Shown here: positions 18,229 through 26,398 of the stretch, piece by piece
Position numbering within the stretch: position 1 is the first letter of the stretch
How the letters are laid out: each line of letters starts with the position of its first letter
Assembly: GCF_028747805.1 (NCBI RefSeq)
Contig: NZ_CP114887.1
Coordinates: 3,676,001 to 3,740,000 of the forward strand
Reading direction: 5' to 3'
Length of the DNA stretch: 64,000 nucleotides
Source: Solibacillus daqui
Lineage (GTDB): Bacteria > Bacillota > Bacilli > Bacillales_A > Planococcaceae
Notes under the pieces: model-generated
The model's database searches: none
Seen by the model: only the letters and a program-made list of their open reading frames with translations
What the model was told of the DNA's origin: nothing
Translations under genes and position numbers: made by a program

Positions 18229-18834
18229 TTATTTATTCCAGCCCTTTTCTTTAAAGCGGGCGATTGCTTCGATACGATTACCTACACCTAATTTGTCTAA
18301 AATTGTTGAAATGTAATTGCGCACTGTACCTGCCGATAAAAACAACTCTGCTGCAATTTCTTTTGTTGTTTTCCCTTCCGCAACTAACTCTAGCACCTGA
18401 CTTTCGCGTTCTGTTAATGGATTTTCGCTATCATCCTCATAAACAAAGTCTACTAATTCCGGTGCATATATACGGCGACCATCCATAATAATACGAATTG
18501 AATTGACAAGGTCCTCAATCGGACTATCTTTTAATAAATAGCCGCGTACCCCCGCTTTTCGTGCACGCTCGAAATAGCCAGGGCGAGCAAACGTCGTTAA
18601 GATAATAATTTTACAGTTACTACCACGTAGCGCTTCCGCAGCGTCTAACCCTGTTTTAACAGGCATTTCAATGTCCATAATGCAAATGTCTGGTTGCAGT
18701 TCATTTACGAGCTCAATGGCCTCTTCTCCATTTTTCGCTAGCCCCACAACTTCCATATCTTCTTCCATGCTTAACAGCGATTTCATGGCACCAAGGAGCA
18801 TTCCTTGATCTTCTGCTATTACAATTCGAATCAC
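18229..18834 (-). CDS. desR: Response regulator DesR
   Basis: A 201-residue NarL/LuxR-type response regulator: receiver domain (about 1-120) with phospho-acceptor aspartate in DICIMDIEMP, and a C-terminal LuxR helix-turn-helix (TERESQVLELVAEGKTTKEI then AELFLSAGTVRNYISTILDK). Next to a DesK-type kinase and a fatty acid desaturase it is assigned as DesR, which activates des when the membrane becomes too rigid in the cold. Its start overlaps the desK stop by 4 bases. Confidence 0.92.
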   Translation of the reverse strand: MIRIVIAEDQGMLLGAMKSLLSMEEDMEVVGLAKNGEEAIELVNELQPDICIMDIEMPVKTGLDAAEALRGSNCKIIILTTFARPGYFERARKAGVRGYLLKDSPIEDLVNSIRIIMDGRRIYAPELVDFVYEDDSENPLTERESQVLELVAEGKTTKEIAAELFLSAGTVRNYISTILDKLGVGNRIEAIARFKEKGWNK

Positions 18835-19967
18835 GCCAGTCCCTCCCTTTTCTGATGTGTAATCGCTAACGGCACTTTTAATGTCACCGTCGTCCCATCA
18901 CCACTATCGATTTCTAAAGAGCCATTTAAAAACTCAATCCGCTCGTTCATTCCTTTTAAGCCATTACCGCCTTCAAATTCATTTGAGCGTTCAAAGCCAG
19001 TTCCGTTATCTTGAATTGTCATTTGAAATTCATCATCACTTTGATAAAATGTAATTCGACAAACGGTCGCCTCACTATGTTTCACAATATTCGTTACCGC
19101 TTCTTTCATGCACATACTAATTACATTTTCTGCTAAAGTAGGCATTTTAATTTCGGTTGTATCCCCATTTAAACGTAATTTAATTTGTGCTGCCTTTAAA
19201 ATTTGTTCAACGCGGAATAGCTCTTCCTCGATACGTACGGCACGCATATCCGCGACTAATTCACGAACTTCCTTTAATGCAATGCTTGCCGTTTGACGAA
19301 TATCTTTAATTTCTAACACAGCTTGTTGTGGATTTTTATCAATTAAACGCATCGCTAAATCACTTTTCAGACCAATCATTGATAACTTTTGACCTAATGT
19401 ATCATGCAGATCACGAGCAATACGTTGGCGCTCTTCAAATACAGTCAATTCCGAAATACGTTCTCGCGCCGTCTCCAACTCACCCTCTAAGTTCTCTCGC
19501 TTTGTTTTCGAATAAAGCGTAAATGGTAGCAGGACAACACCTAATACATTAATAATAATAAACGGTGTTTGAGCTATAAATAAATCAAGGTAAATAAAAT
19601 ATCCCCCTACAATTGAAAGCACGGTAAATCCAATATGTAAGCCGTACATAATATAAAACCCAACGGCCTGCTTTATATTCCCAATAAAAAACGCGGTAAA
19701 TAGCGATAAATACACGTAGCCAAATATTAGAGTCATCGCAATATTCAGCACCATTTGAAAGCTAATCCACATATATTTCAAACCTGGCTTTGCGCGGAAT
19801 GAAAAATAGTGGCATAAAAAATAGCATAAAATAATGGCAACCCCAACAATAATTTGCCAGAGTGTAAAGGATTGAATAATAAAGAAAAATGGCATAATGC
19901 AAAAAATTATCCATATATAAATACTTAACATCGGGCTTTTCGGGATGATACTATACCAAGTTTGCAT
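18831..19967 (-). CDS. desK: Membrane thermosensor histidine kinase DesK
   Basis: A 378-residue sensor kinase. The first 150 residues contain about five hydrophobic helices without a large extracellular loop; then a coiled-coil linker (LEGELETARERISELTVFEE) and a HisKA_3 domain with the histidine in IARDLHDTLGQKLSM (about residue 192), and an HATPase domain with EAVTNIVKHS and GNGLKGMNERIEFLNG. In B. subtilis DesK senses membrane thickness and switches between kinase and phosphatase. Its own -10 (TATAAT, 19994-19999 minus) lies beside the des terminator, so desKR can be transcribed apart from des. Confidence 0.92.
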   Translation of the reverse strand: MQTWYSIIPKSPMLSIYIWIIFCIMPFFFIIQSFTLWQIIVGVAIILCYFLCHYFSFRAKPGLKYMWISFQMVLNIAMTLIFGYVYLSLFTAFFIGNIKQAVGFYIMYGLHIGFTVLSIVGGYFIYLDLFIAQTPFIIINVLGVVLLPFTLYSKTKRENLEGELETARERISELTVFEERQRIARDLHDTLGQKLSMIGLKSDLAMRLIDKNPQQAVLEIKDIRQTASIALKEVRELVADMRAVRIEEELFRVEQILKAAQIKLRLNGDTTEIKMPTLAENVISMCMKEAVTNIVKHSEATVCRITFYQSDDEFQMTIQDNGTGFERSNEFEGGNGLKGMNERIEFLNGSLEIDSGDGTTVTLKVPLAITHQKREGLA

Positions 19968-19993
19968 AATAGCCTCGCTTCTTTTTTATTCCT

Positions 19994-19999
19994 ATTATA
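19994..19999 (-). promoter_or_regulatory. -10 box of desK-desR
   Basis: TATAAT on the minus strand, 27 bases before the desK start; the -35 is weak because the des terminator occupies that position. Confidence 0.45.
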
Positions 20000-20008
20000 T
20001 CAAAATAA

Positions 20009-20033
20009 GCACCCCAAACATGATTTGAGGTGC
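20009..20033 (-). terminator. Terminator of des
   Basis: Ten-bp stem GCACCCCAAA / TTTGAGGTGC followed by TTATTTTG on the minus strand, 15 bases after the des stop. Confidence 0.75.
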
Positions 20034-20047
20034 CTTACATGACAAAA

Positions 20048-21082
20048 TTATTTTACGGCTAACTGTTTCGCGCGCATTAATTCACGTTTTGTTGCTTCTT
20101 TAAACGAAACAAAGCGGTAATTTTCTTGATCGTACAATTTATAACGAAGCGACTCTAAGCTAGTCTTTAACGTAATTGTTGTTGCACTTTGTAATGGCTT
20201 TACCGATTCATGCGCATCTTCCAATTTGTAGTTCGGAATACGTGGTGATAAATGATGCACATGGTGGAAGCCAATGTTCCCCGTTATCCATTGTAAGATT
20301 TTCGGTAATTTGTAATACGAGCTACCTTCTACAGCAGCCTTTACATAATCCCAATCTGAATCCACTTCAAAATACGAATCTTCGTATGTGTGCTGAATGT
20401 AGAATAACCAAATTCCTAAAGAACCTGCAACAAATAATGTTAAACCATGTACTAATAAAAACGTTGCCCAACCGTTTACAAAAATTAATACGGCACAAAT
20501 TGCTAATAATACAATGTTCGTAAAATACGTATTTAAGCGCTCTTTACGCTTTGCATCTTTACGATTAAAACGATTTAAAACGAGTACCATAAATAACGGC
20601 CCTAAACCGAACATCACAAGTGGATTACGGTATAAACGGTAGCCTAAGCGACCAAGTTTTGATTTTTCAAGGTATTCATCTACTGTTAGCATATCGACAT
20701 CGCCAATACCACGCTTGTCCAAGTTCGCGCTTGTTGCGTGGTGAATCGTATGCTCACGTTTCCATTTTTCGTATGGGAATGACGTAAGTACTCCTGTAAT
20801 ATTCCCGATGATGTCATTTGCTTTTTTGCTTTTGAAAAATGAACCGTGTGTACAGTCATGGAAAATAATAAATGTACGTACTACAAAGCCTGAAGCAATA
20901 ATGCTACACAGCGCTGTATACCAAGGTGAATATTGTAGTAAAAAATATCCTGCACCCCAAATAAGTAATAATGGGACAAGCGTATTGAATAATTGTTGAA
21001 TACTAAGGCGTGTTTCTGATTTTGCAAACGGCGCTACATCTTTTCGTAGCTGCTTCGCTTTTTCTGCATCTGTTTTAGCCAT
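20048..21082 (-). CDS. des: Acyl-lipid fatty acid desaturase
   Basis: A 344-residue membrane desaturase (B. subtilis Des, 352). The three histidine boxes of the di-iron centre are visible: HDCTHGSFF, HTIHHATSANLDKRG and HHVHHLSPRIPNY. About four membrane helices lie between them. It introduces a cis double bond into membrane phospholipid acyl chains and restores fluidity after cold shock. AGGGAT lies before ATG. It is transcribed just upstream of desK-desR, and a palindrome that may be the DesR operator lies 90-105 bases before the gene. Confidence 0.93.
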   Translation of the reverse strand: MAKTDAEKAKQLRKDVAPFAKSETRLSIQQLFNTLVPLLLIWGAGYFLLQYSPWYTALCSIIASGFVVRTFIIFHDCTHGSFFKSKKANDIIGNITGVLTSFPYEKWKREHTIHHATSANLDKRGIGDVDMLTVDEYLEKSKLGRLGYRLYRNPLVMFGLGPLFMVLVLNRFNRKDAKRKERLNTYFTNIVLLAICAVLIFVNGWATFLLVHGLTLFVAGSLGIWLFYIQHTYEDSYFEVDSDWDYVKAAVEGSSYYKLPKILQWITGNIGFHHVHHLSPRIPNYKLEDAHESVKPLQSATTITLKTSLESLRYKLYDQENYRFVSFKEATKRELMRAKQLAVK

Positions 21083-21120
21083 TATGAAATCCCTCTTCCC
21101 TCAAATTTGCTTAACAACAT

Positions 21121-21126
21121 TTTATA
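21121..21126 (-). promoter_or_regulatory. Possible -10 of des
   Basis: TATAAA on the minus strand without a recognisable -35, as expected for an activator-dependent promoter. Confidence 0.35.
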
Positions 21127-21170
21127 AAAATGAGGGACATGACAACACGCGCAAACATCATCTCTTTTTT

Positions 21171-21190
21171 ATGACATCTGTCATATGACC
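21171..21190 (-). promoter_or_regulatory. Candidate DesR operator
   Basis: Perfect inverted repeat ATGACA-TC-TGTCAT extended by ATGACC, with an additional TGTCAT half-site nearer the promoter (about 21137-21142). The palindrome centre is roughly 60-65 bases before the likely start of des transcription. Confidence 0.5.
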
Positions 21191-21237
21191 AGGTAACAAT
21201 TCACTTCATTCAATAAAAGCGACTCTACTATTTAGGT

Positions 21238-22347
21238 TTACAAGCTCTCTTTTTTCAAATGTGTTTTTCGTACAGTATTGATTATGATCAACAATAGAGG
21301 TAACAATAACCCAATAGAATAGGAAAAATATATACCGATTGTCGCGTTCCAATGTTGTAGATACACGACACTTGGATACATTACAAGCGAAAGCACTACG
21401 ACAACTATTCCTAGTGGGATAGTTAAAGGTTTGTATTCATTCATATTAAATATTTGTGCGAGCCCGAATACGGAAACATAAAAGTAGATTGTTGCCTTAA
21501 AATACAGGGCCATAATCCACAACCCAGCCATCAACGCCTCAATCCTCTGTATAAAATTACCGATATTTATCCGTTTCGCCAATTCATAGCTCGGATGAAA
21601 TTCAGCTGCCGTACTATACGCCCCTAATACGGAAATACATAAAAATGTAAGTACAATGATTACGAATCCACTAATACAATATCCTATATAAAAAGATTTT
21701 TTTGCTTGTTTAAAATTATTAATAAAGGCAGGGAATATCATTAATATAACGATTGCATTGACAGAAGTTACTTCGATTAATGGTAAGGTAGTTTGAAAGA
21801 TTGCTTTTGGTCCTACTTCAAAGATAGGCTGTATGTTTTCCAACTTAATTTCGGGTAAAATAAATAATACTAACAGAATAAAAAGAACTAAGAAAAAAAG
21901 GATAAATATTTCAGCCGACCGAGCAATTGTCTCTAAATCAAAACGAACTCCTATGACAATAACGATCGCAAAAAGGATATTAAGGGCCATCATTGGAGTA
22001 TTTGGCATAAAATGAATGTTGAGAAATATTCCAGAATAGAATATTAGCTGTGCAGCATAGATATTAGACATGATTACAAACAATAGTGAAATAGCTTTAC
22101 CTAGCCATTTTCCTAAAATTTTTTCGGTAATTTGGACAAAGGTGAGATTGGGAAACCATTGAGCTATTAGGCAAAATAGCCAAATAATGAATAACCCGAT
22201 TATTGTCCCGACGATCGCGACAATCCATGCCGATTGTTTTGCTCCTTCAGCTAAAACAGATGGAATAATTAAAATACTCGTCCCCATTGAAAAAAACGTG
22301 ACTAAAATTAAAAATTGATAAGAATTTATTTTTACATTATTCATCAT
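21238..22347 (-). CDS. Spore germination receptor subunit B (GerAB/GerKB type)
   Basis: A 369-residue integral membrane protein of the amino acid/polyamine permease fold with about ten helices (for example FLILVTFFSMGTSILIIPSV at the N-terminus, then a KQSAWIVAIVGTIIG helix). GerAB-type subunits are the germinant-binding part of nutrient receptors in the spore inner membrane. It is the last gene of an A-C-B operon, the order known from gerK. The germinant cannot be predicted. Confidence 0.88.
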   Translation of the reverse strand: MMNNVKINSYQFLILVTFFSMGTSILIIPSVLAEGAKQSAWIVAIVGTIIGLFIIWLFCLIAQWFPNLTFVQITEKILGKWLGKAISLLFVIMSNIYAAQLIFYSGIFLNIHFMPNTPMMALNILFAIVIVIGVRFDLETIARSAEIFILFFLVLFILLVLFILPEIKLENIQPIFEVGPKAIFQTTLPLIEVTSVNAIVILMIFPAFINNFKQAKKSFYIGYCISGFVIIVLTFLCISVLGAYSTAAEFHPSYELAKRINIGNFIQRIEALMAGLWIMALYFKATIYFYVSVFGLAQIFNMNEYKPLTIPLGIVVVVLSLVMYPSVVYLQHWNATIGIYFSYSIGLLLPLLLIIINTVRKTHLKKESL

Positions 22348-22428
22348 TTCTTATCATGACGTCCTTTCCTTAAGGTTCTTTTATTTCTGAAAAAGTAGTT
22401 TCTACTCACTTAATTTTAAGTTTGTTTT

Positions 22429-23616
22429 TTATTCTTTTATCTTCTCTAAGAAAGTATTTTTTGTCGCGCCTGTCCTGTGAATGGTCAAGTCTACTTTAAG
22501 ATTCGTCTTTAAATTAGAAAATTCCTCATCCCAATTATCCTTCATTTTTCCCCACTCTTTCGGGTTCGATCGATGGATGGCTTCACCAAATCCAAAGATG
22601 TCTACTTTATATTGTTTTTGTATCGATTCAATAGCCTCTTTTCCCAATTCTTTCCCTTGTTTTTCAAAATTTTTTTCAAGTTCAGCGATTGTTTCCAAGT
22701 CCTTTAGATTAATTTTACATTCTACCGCCCCTACATTCCCTTCCAATTTAACATTGATATTTATCTCAGGCTTTCCGTTATTTATGTTACCTTTAACTTC
22801 AGCTTTGGACTTAAAAATCTCTATTGTGGCTTTCCCTTCATTAGGACAAGGTACAGATCTTACTGTTGTTTTTACTGTGTTAGAGATGTAATTATATGTT
22901 ACGGTTTCAATTTCATCTAACCAACCTACCAATTTATCTCCTTTAAATACGGCTAAATTATCATATTGTAAAGAAGCAGCAGGCATAATGGATTCTACAT
23001 TTTGTTTGCTTGATCCTATTTTAGGATCCCCTATTAATTGAATCCCTGTTATTGCAGCTTCCTTACCATCGCTTATAAGATCTGTTATGAGCTCATCTAG
23101 ATTAATACTTTTCGTACCTGCCCAAGCTTTTTCTGACACATTAAGACTTTTAAACATTTTATTGGCCGGAACGCTTTCGATAGTTGTTGTGACATTCAGT
23201 ATTTCAACAGCAGGGATTTCTTTAGCAATTACAACATAGAAATCCGGTCGAATTTCCCAATCCCTAGACATTAAGTCCAAAGATTCACTTATCCCCTCTT
23301 GAGCTAATTCCTCACCAATTACAAGCATTCGTAAATGACCAGGATAAATTTTCCGTGGCGAATCCTTTGTCATTTTTCGAAATGCTTCATAAACGGTTTC
23401 CCCTCTCGCCGTATAGAGGGTAACTTGTGAACCTCCCGTACCTCCTTTTAGGGACATTTCTGAAGGTACAACTACTTGAGCAGATATTAGATATTCATCA
23501 TCAACTTTATCAAATCCTATCGCCACTGCAATGGCCAGTTGATCTAATTCCCTCCGATCCCAACATCCCGAAAGAAATAAGCTGAAAAACAGGATGCCAA
23601 ACACAAACTTTTTCAT
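22429..23616 (-). CDS. Spore germination lipoprotein subunit C (Ger(x)C type)
   Basis: A 395-residue lipoprotein: signal peptide MKKFVFGILFFSLFLSGC with lipobox LSGC, followed by WDRRELDQLAIAVAIGFDK, the typical opening of Ger(x)C proteins, and a C-terminal domain with the EWGKMKDNWDEEF block. It anchors on the outer face of the spore inner membrane. It starts 21 bases after the A-subunit stop with GGGAT before ATG. Confidence 0.9.
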   Translation of the reverse strand: MKKFVFGILFFSLFLSGCWDRRELDQLAIAVAIGFDKVDDEYLISAQVVVPSEMSLKGGTGGSQVTLYTARGETVYEAFRKMTKDSPRKIYPGHLRMLVIGEELAQEGISESLDLMSRDWEIRPDFYVVIAKEIPAVEILNVTTTIESVPANKMFKSLNVSEKAWAGTKSINLDELITDLISDGKEAAITGIQLIGDPKIGSSKQNVESIMPAASLQYDNLAVFKGDKLVGWLDEIETVTYNYISNTVKTTVRSVPCPNEGKATIEIFKSKAEVKGNINNGKPEININVKLEGNVGAVECKINLKDLETIAELEKNFEKQGKELGKEAIESIQKQYKVDIFGFGEAIHRSNPKEWGKMKDNWDEEFSNLKTNLKVDLTIHRTGATKNTFLEKIKE

Positions 23617-23637
23617 CGCTAAATCCCTTCATTCCTA

Positions 23638-25245
23638 TTATTTTTTGGGTGGTGCTGGTTTTGCAGAATCAGAATCTTGTTGCCTTACCATATTTTTACT
23701 ACCAATTAGCTTTGGTCGAGTAATCATTTTCCATATAGGTAAAACAGTAAATGTATCCTTTTGATCGGAAAGATTGAATGGAGCTATCGATGACATATAA
23801 GGTACGCCAAAAGAACGCAAACTACATAAATGCAATACAAGGATAATTAACCCCATAGTAATTCCAAATATACCAAATGAAGCGGCTAACGCCATGAAAA
23901 TAAAACGTATTATTCTTACTGAAATTGCCATTTCATAAGAGGGAGGAACAAAACTAGTTATGGCAGTTATTGACACGATAATAACCATCATAGCTGAGAT
24001 TAATCCTGCTTCAACCGCTGCTGTGCCAATAACAAATGCCCCTACTATCGACATTGCTGCACCTATAGAGCGCGGCATTCGGATTCCCGCTTCCCGCAAA
24101 ATTTCAAAGGTGATTTCCATTATAAGCGCTTCAATGAATGCTGGAAATGGAACACCTTCTCGCTGGGCTGCCAAACTAATGAGGAGTGAAGGCGGCAACA
24201 TAGTTTGGTGAAAGGTTGTAATTGCAATAAATACTGCTGGTGCAAGCAAAGAGATGGAAAATGCTACATATCTAAGGATACGTATAAGACTTCCGATAAT
24301 GGTACGCTGATAGTAATCTTCAGGGGATTGGAAAAACTGAATGAATAACGCTGGAACGAGTAACACAAATGGTGTCCCATCTACTACAATCGCTATGCGT
24401 CCCTCTAATAGTGCAGCAGCTACAACATCCGGACGTTCTGAATTAAAAACGGTTGAAAAAGGTGAGTATTATGAATCCTGAATAAATTCCTCTATATTCC
24501 CACTTTCTAATATCCCATCAATGTTTATTCGATCCAAACGGAACCGGACTTCTTCCACTATTTTTTCATTTGCAATGTCATTAATATAAACGATGGCCGT
24601 GTTGGTTTTCGTGCGTGCTCCAATACTTTTTGACTCTATTCGAAGATTCGGATCCTTAATTTTCCAACGTATTAAAGACGTATTTATACGAAAATTTTCT
24701 GTAAATCCTTCGCGTGGTCCTCTTACTACCGTCTGGGCTGTTGGTTCAGTTACCCCACGCTCGATCCAATGTTTATTCGAAATGACTAAAACTTGTGCGT
24801 ATCCGTCGATTAGAAGAATCGTATCCCCCGATAATAGACTCGTTATTATAACTTCAAGACTCGTTATTTCTTTAATTTCACCTACTGTCATCGCAACATC
24901 TTTTAATACGCTAAGAAGATTTTGCTCTGGAGAAGCTTTTTCCTGTAAATCAATATTGTTCAAATCTATCATAAGCGTTTCTAAAATGAAGTTTTGCAAA
25001 GAGGCCGTATCTGTTAATCCATCTGTATATAAAATACCGGCTTTAATGTTTCCTTGTTTCCCAATTCGAATTTTACGTACAACAATATCCGAACTTTTTC
25101 CAAGTGCTTCTTCGATCGTTTGTATGTTATGTTGTAGAGATGTTTTTAATTTTATGACTGCTTTTTGATTGGGCTCCTCAAGCGGGCTCGTTTTAGGCGG
25201 TTGAGGAATTGCTGTTTTTTTGTATTTATTTTTAAAAAACCACAT
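23638..25245 (-). pseudogene. Spore germination receptor subunit A interrupted by an in-frame TAA
   Basis: Read on the minus strand, one reading frame of 536 codons encodes a complete GerAA/GerKA-type protein, except that codon 259 is TAA (24469-24471). The N-terminal 258 residues form the soluble domain ending NIEEFIQDS; directly after the stop the same frame continues YSPFSTVFNSERPDVVAAAL and GTPFVLLVPALFIQFFQSPE, then four to five membrane helices and a Lys/Pro-rich tail. No shift of frame is needed. In relatives the spot is a DNPYSPFPT-like motif, so only the residue at the stop is lost. The downstream half could start at a Met within LLVP only by losing essential sequence. Either a recent nonsense mutation, a sequencing error or, less likely, readthrough. 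Confidence 0.85.
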
Positions 25246-25695
25246 ATTCCCTCACCTTGTTTATCACTATATTTTTTGATTGACCATAACCATCATTAAT
25301 CGTTAATCATGGACTACTATTATTTAGTGTTACTTACTTTTTCTTGTTTATACTTTGATTTTTAGTAAATTGGAGTTGTAAACATAGGAGTATTTTATCG
25401 TTTGCAACACGAATAGCCATCGACCCATAAAAAATTAGGGGCGATGGCTATTCAGAAAATACTGTTATGTAAATTTTTCGTCCAAGGATGGATGTTATAT
25501 AGAATAAATTTAGGTATACACGAAAATGCCACAAACGCTTATTTAACAGCATTTTGTGGCATATTGTATGAGAGATTGTTAATTAATGTAATTCCACTAA
25601 ATGCACATAATCACAACGATTTAATCGCTTAATTCAAGCATTCTTCCACAAATTGTGATTCGAAAGAGAAGCCGTAATAGTTAGTTATAATTACT
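25246..25695. other. Intergenic region with two hairpins
   Basis: Contains the promoter region of the germination operon and two inverted repeats: AATAGCCATCG / CGATGGCTATT (25412-25452) and ATGCCACAAA / TTTGTGGCAT (25526-25562). Neither is followed by a clear T run. A 62-codon plus-strand frame spans both hairpins and is not believable as a gene. Confidence 0.45.
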
Positions 25696-26208
25696 TTAAT
25701 TTTCTTGAGGGTTTTCTGGTCCCTGTAAATCAAGCTGATAAAATACTAAGTCTAACCAACGATTAAATTTATAGCCCGCATTGCGGATTGTTCCACTATA
25801 CGTAAAGCCCAGTTTTTCATGAATGACAATACTTGCTTCATTTTCTTTGTCAATCCCTGCAACCATCGTTTTTACTTCATGCTTCGTTGCGTAATCTATT
25901 AGTGCATGCATTAATTTTGTCGCGATGCCTTTTTTGTAATGACCTTTGTGTACATATACGGAATGTTCCACTGTATAATGATACGCTGGATACGCTCGAA
26001 AGCTACCATACGTCGCATAACCCGCTACTTCACCATCAATATCAAACACCATAAGCGGTTCTCCGTTTTGTTGCTTTTGCTCAAACCACTGCATTCGTTG
26101 CTCAAGCGTTTGTTCTTTATACATATAAATTGCCGTTGAATGTAAAATATTATCATTAAAAATTTCTAAAATTGTTGGTATATCCTCTTTTGTCGCTTGT
26201 CGAATCAT
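25696..26208 (-). CDS. GNAT N-acetyltransferase (phosphinothricin acetyltransferase-like)
   Basis: A 170-residue GNAT enzyme resembling the PAT/Bar and B. subtilis YwnH group: MIRQATKEDIPTILEIFND start, VEHSVYVHKGHYKKGIATKL covering the acetyl-CoA motif (with the acceptor-type Q/RxxGxA replaced by HYKKGIA), and HEKLGFTYSGTIRNAGYKF near the end. Such enzymes acetylate small amines such as phosphinothricin or methionine sulfone/sulfoximine. AAGGGGG lies eight bases before ATG. It is preceded by a terminator and a folded element. Confidence 0.85.
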   Translation of the reverse strand: MIRQATKEDIPTILEIFNDNILHSTAIYMYKEQTLEQRMQWFEQKQQNGEPLMVFDIDGEVAGYATYGSFRAYPAYHYTVEHSVYVHKGHYKKGIATKLMHALIDYATKHEVKTMVAGIDKENEASIVIHEKLGFTYSGTIRNAGYKFNRWLDLVFYQLDLQGPENPQEN

Positions 26209-26230
26209 TGGTAAACCCCCTTAAATTTAG

Positions 26231-26258
26231 AAAAACCGTCCTATTCAAATTAGGACGG
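26231..26258 (-). terminator. Terminator between metH and the acetyltransferase
   Basis: Stem CCGTCCTA / TAGGACGG with TTTTTC on the minus strand, 22 bases before the acetyltransferase start. It may end the metH transcript or serve as expression platform of the folded element next to it. Confidence 0.8.
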
Positions 26259-26259
26259 C

Positions 26260-26398
26260 TCGTTAATCAATTAAGCCCCGGTGTAATTGCGTCTGGATTC
26301 AGCTTTTCGCACAAGCAAAAAACTTCTTACCGAATTCATGACATCCACGGGGGCTTAACTTCTTTTAGCAGGCAGTTGAACACTCGCTGAAAGAAATT
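26260..26398 (-). repeat. Folded intergenic element, copy A
   Basis: Between metH and the acetyltransferase. A 12-bp stem with one G-G mismatch (TTAAGCCCC-G-GTG / CAC-G-GGGGCTTAA) encloses GTAATTGCGTC (26283-26293), a 45-base interval with a small GCTT/AAGC hairpin, and TGACAT (26339-26344). A second hairpin (26358-26398, ACTTCTTTTAGC / GCTGAAAGAAAT) abuts it and runs into the metH stop. A related copy lies at 54928-55020. Confidence 0.7.

Noticed and set aside
25444..25632. 62-codon plus-strand frame near the germination operon
   Set aside because: Spans two inverted repeats and lacks a binding site; not protein-like.
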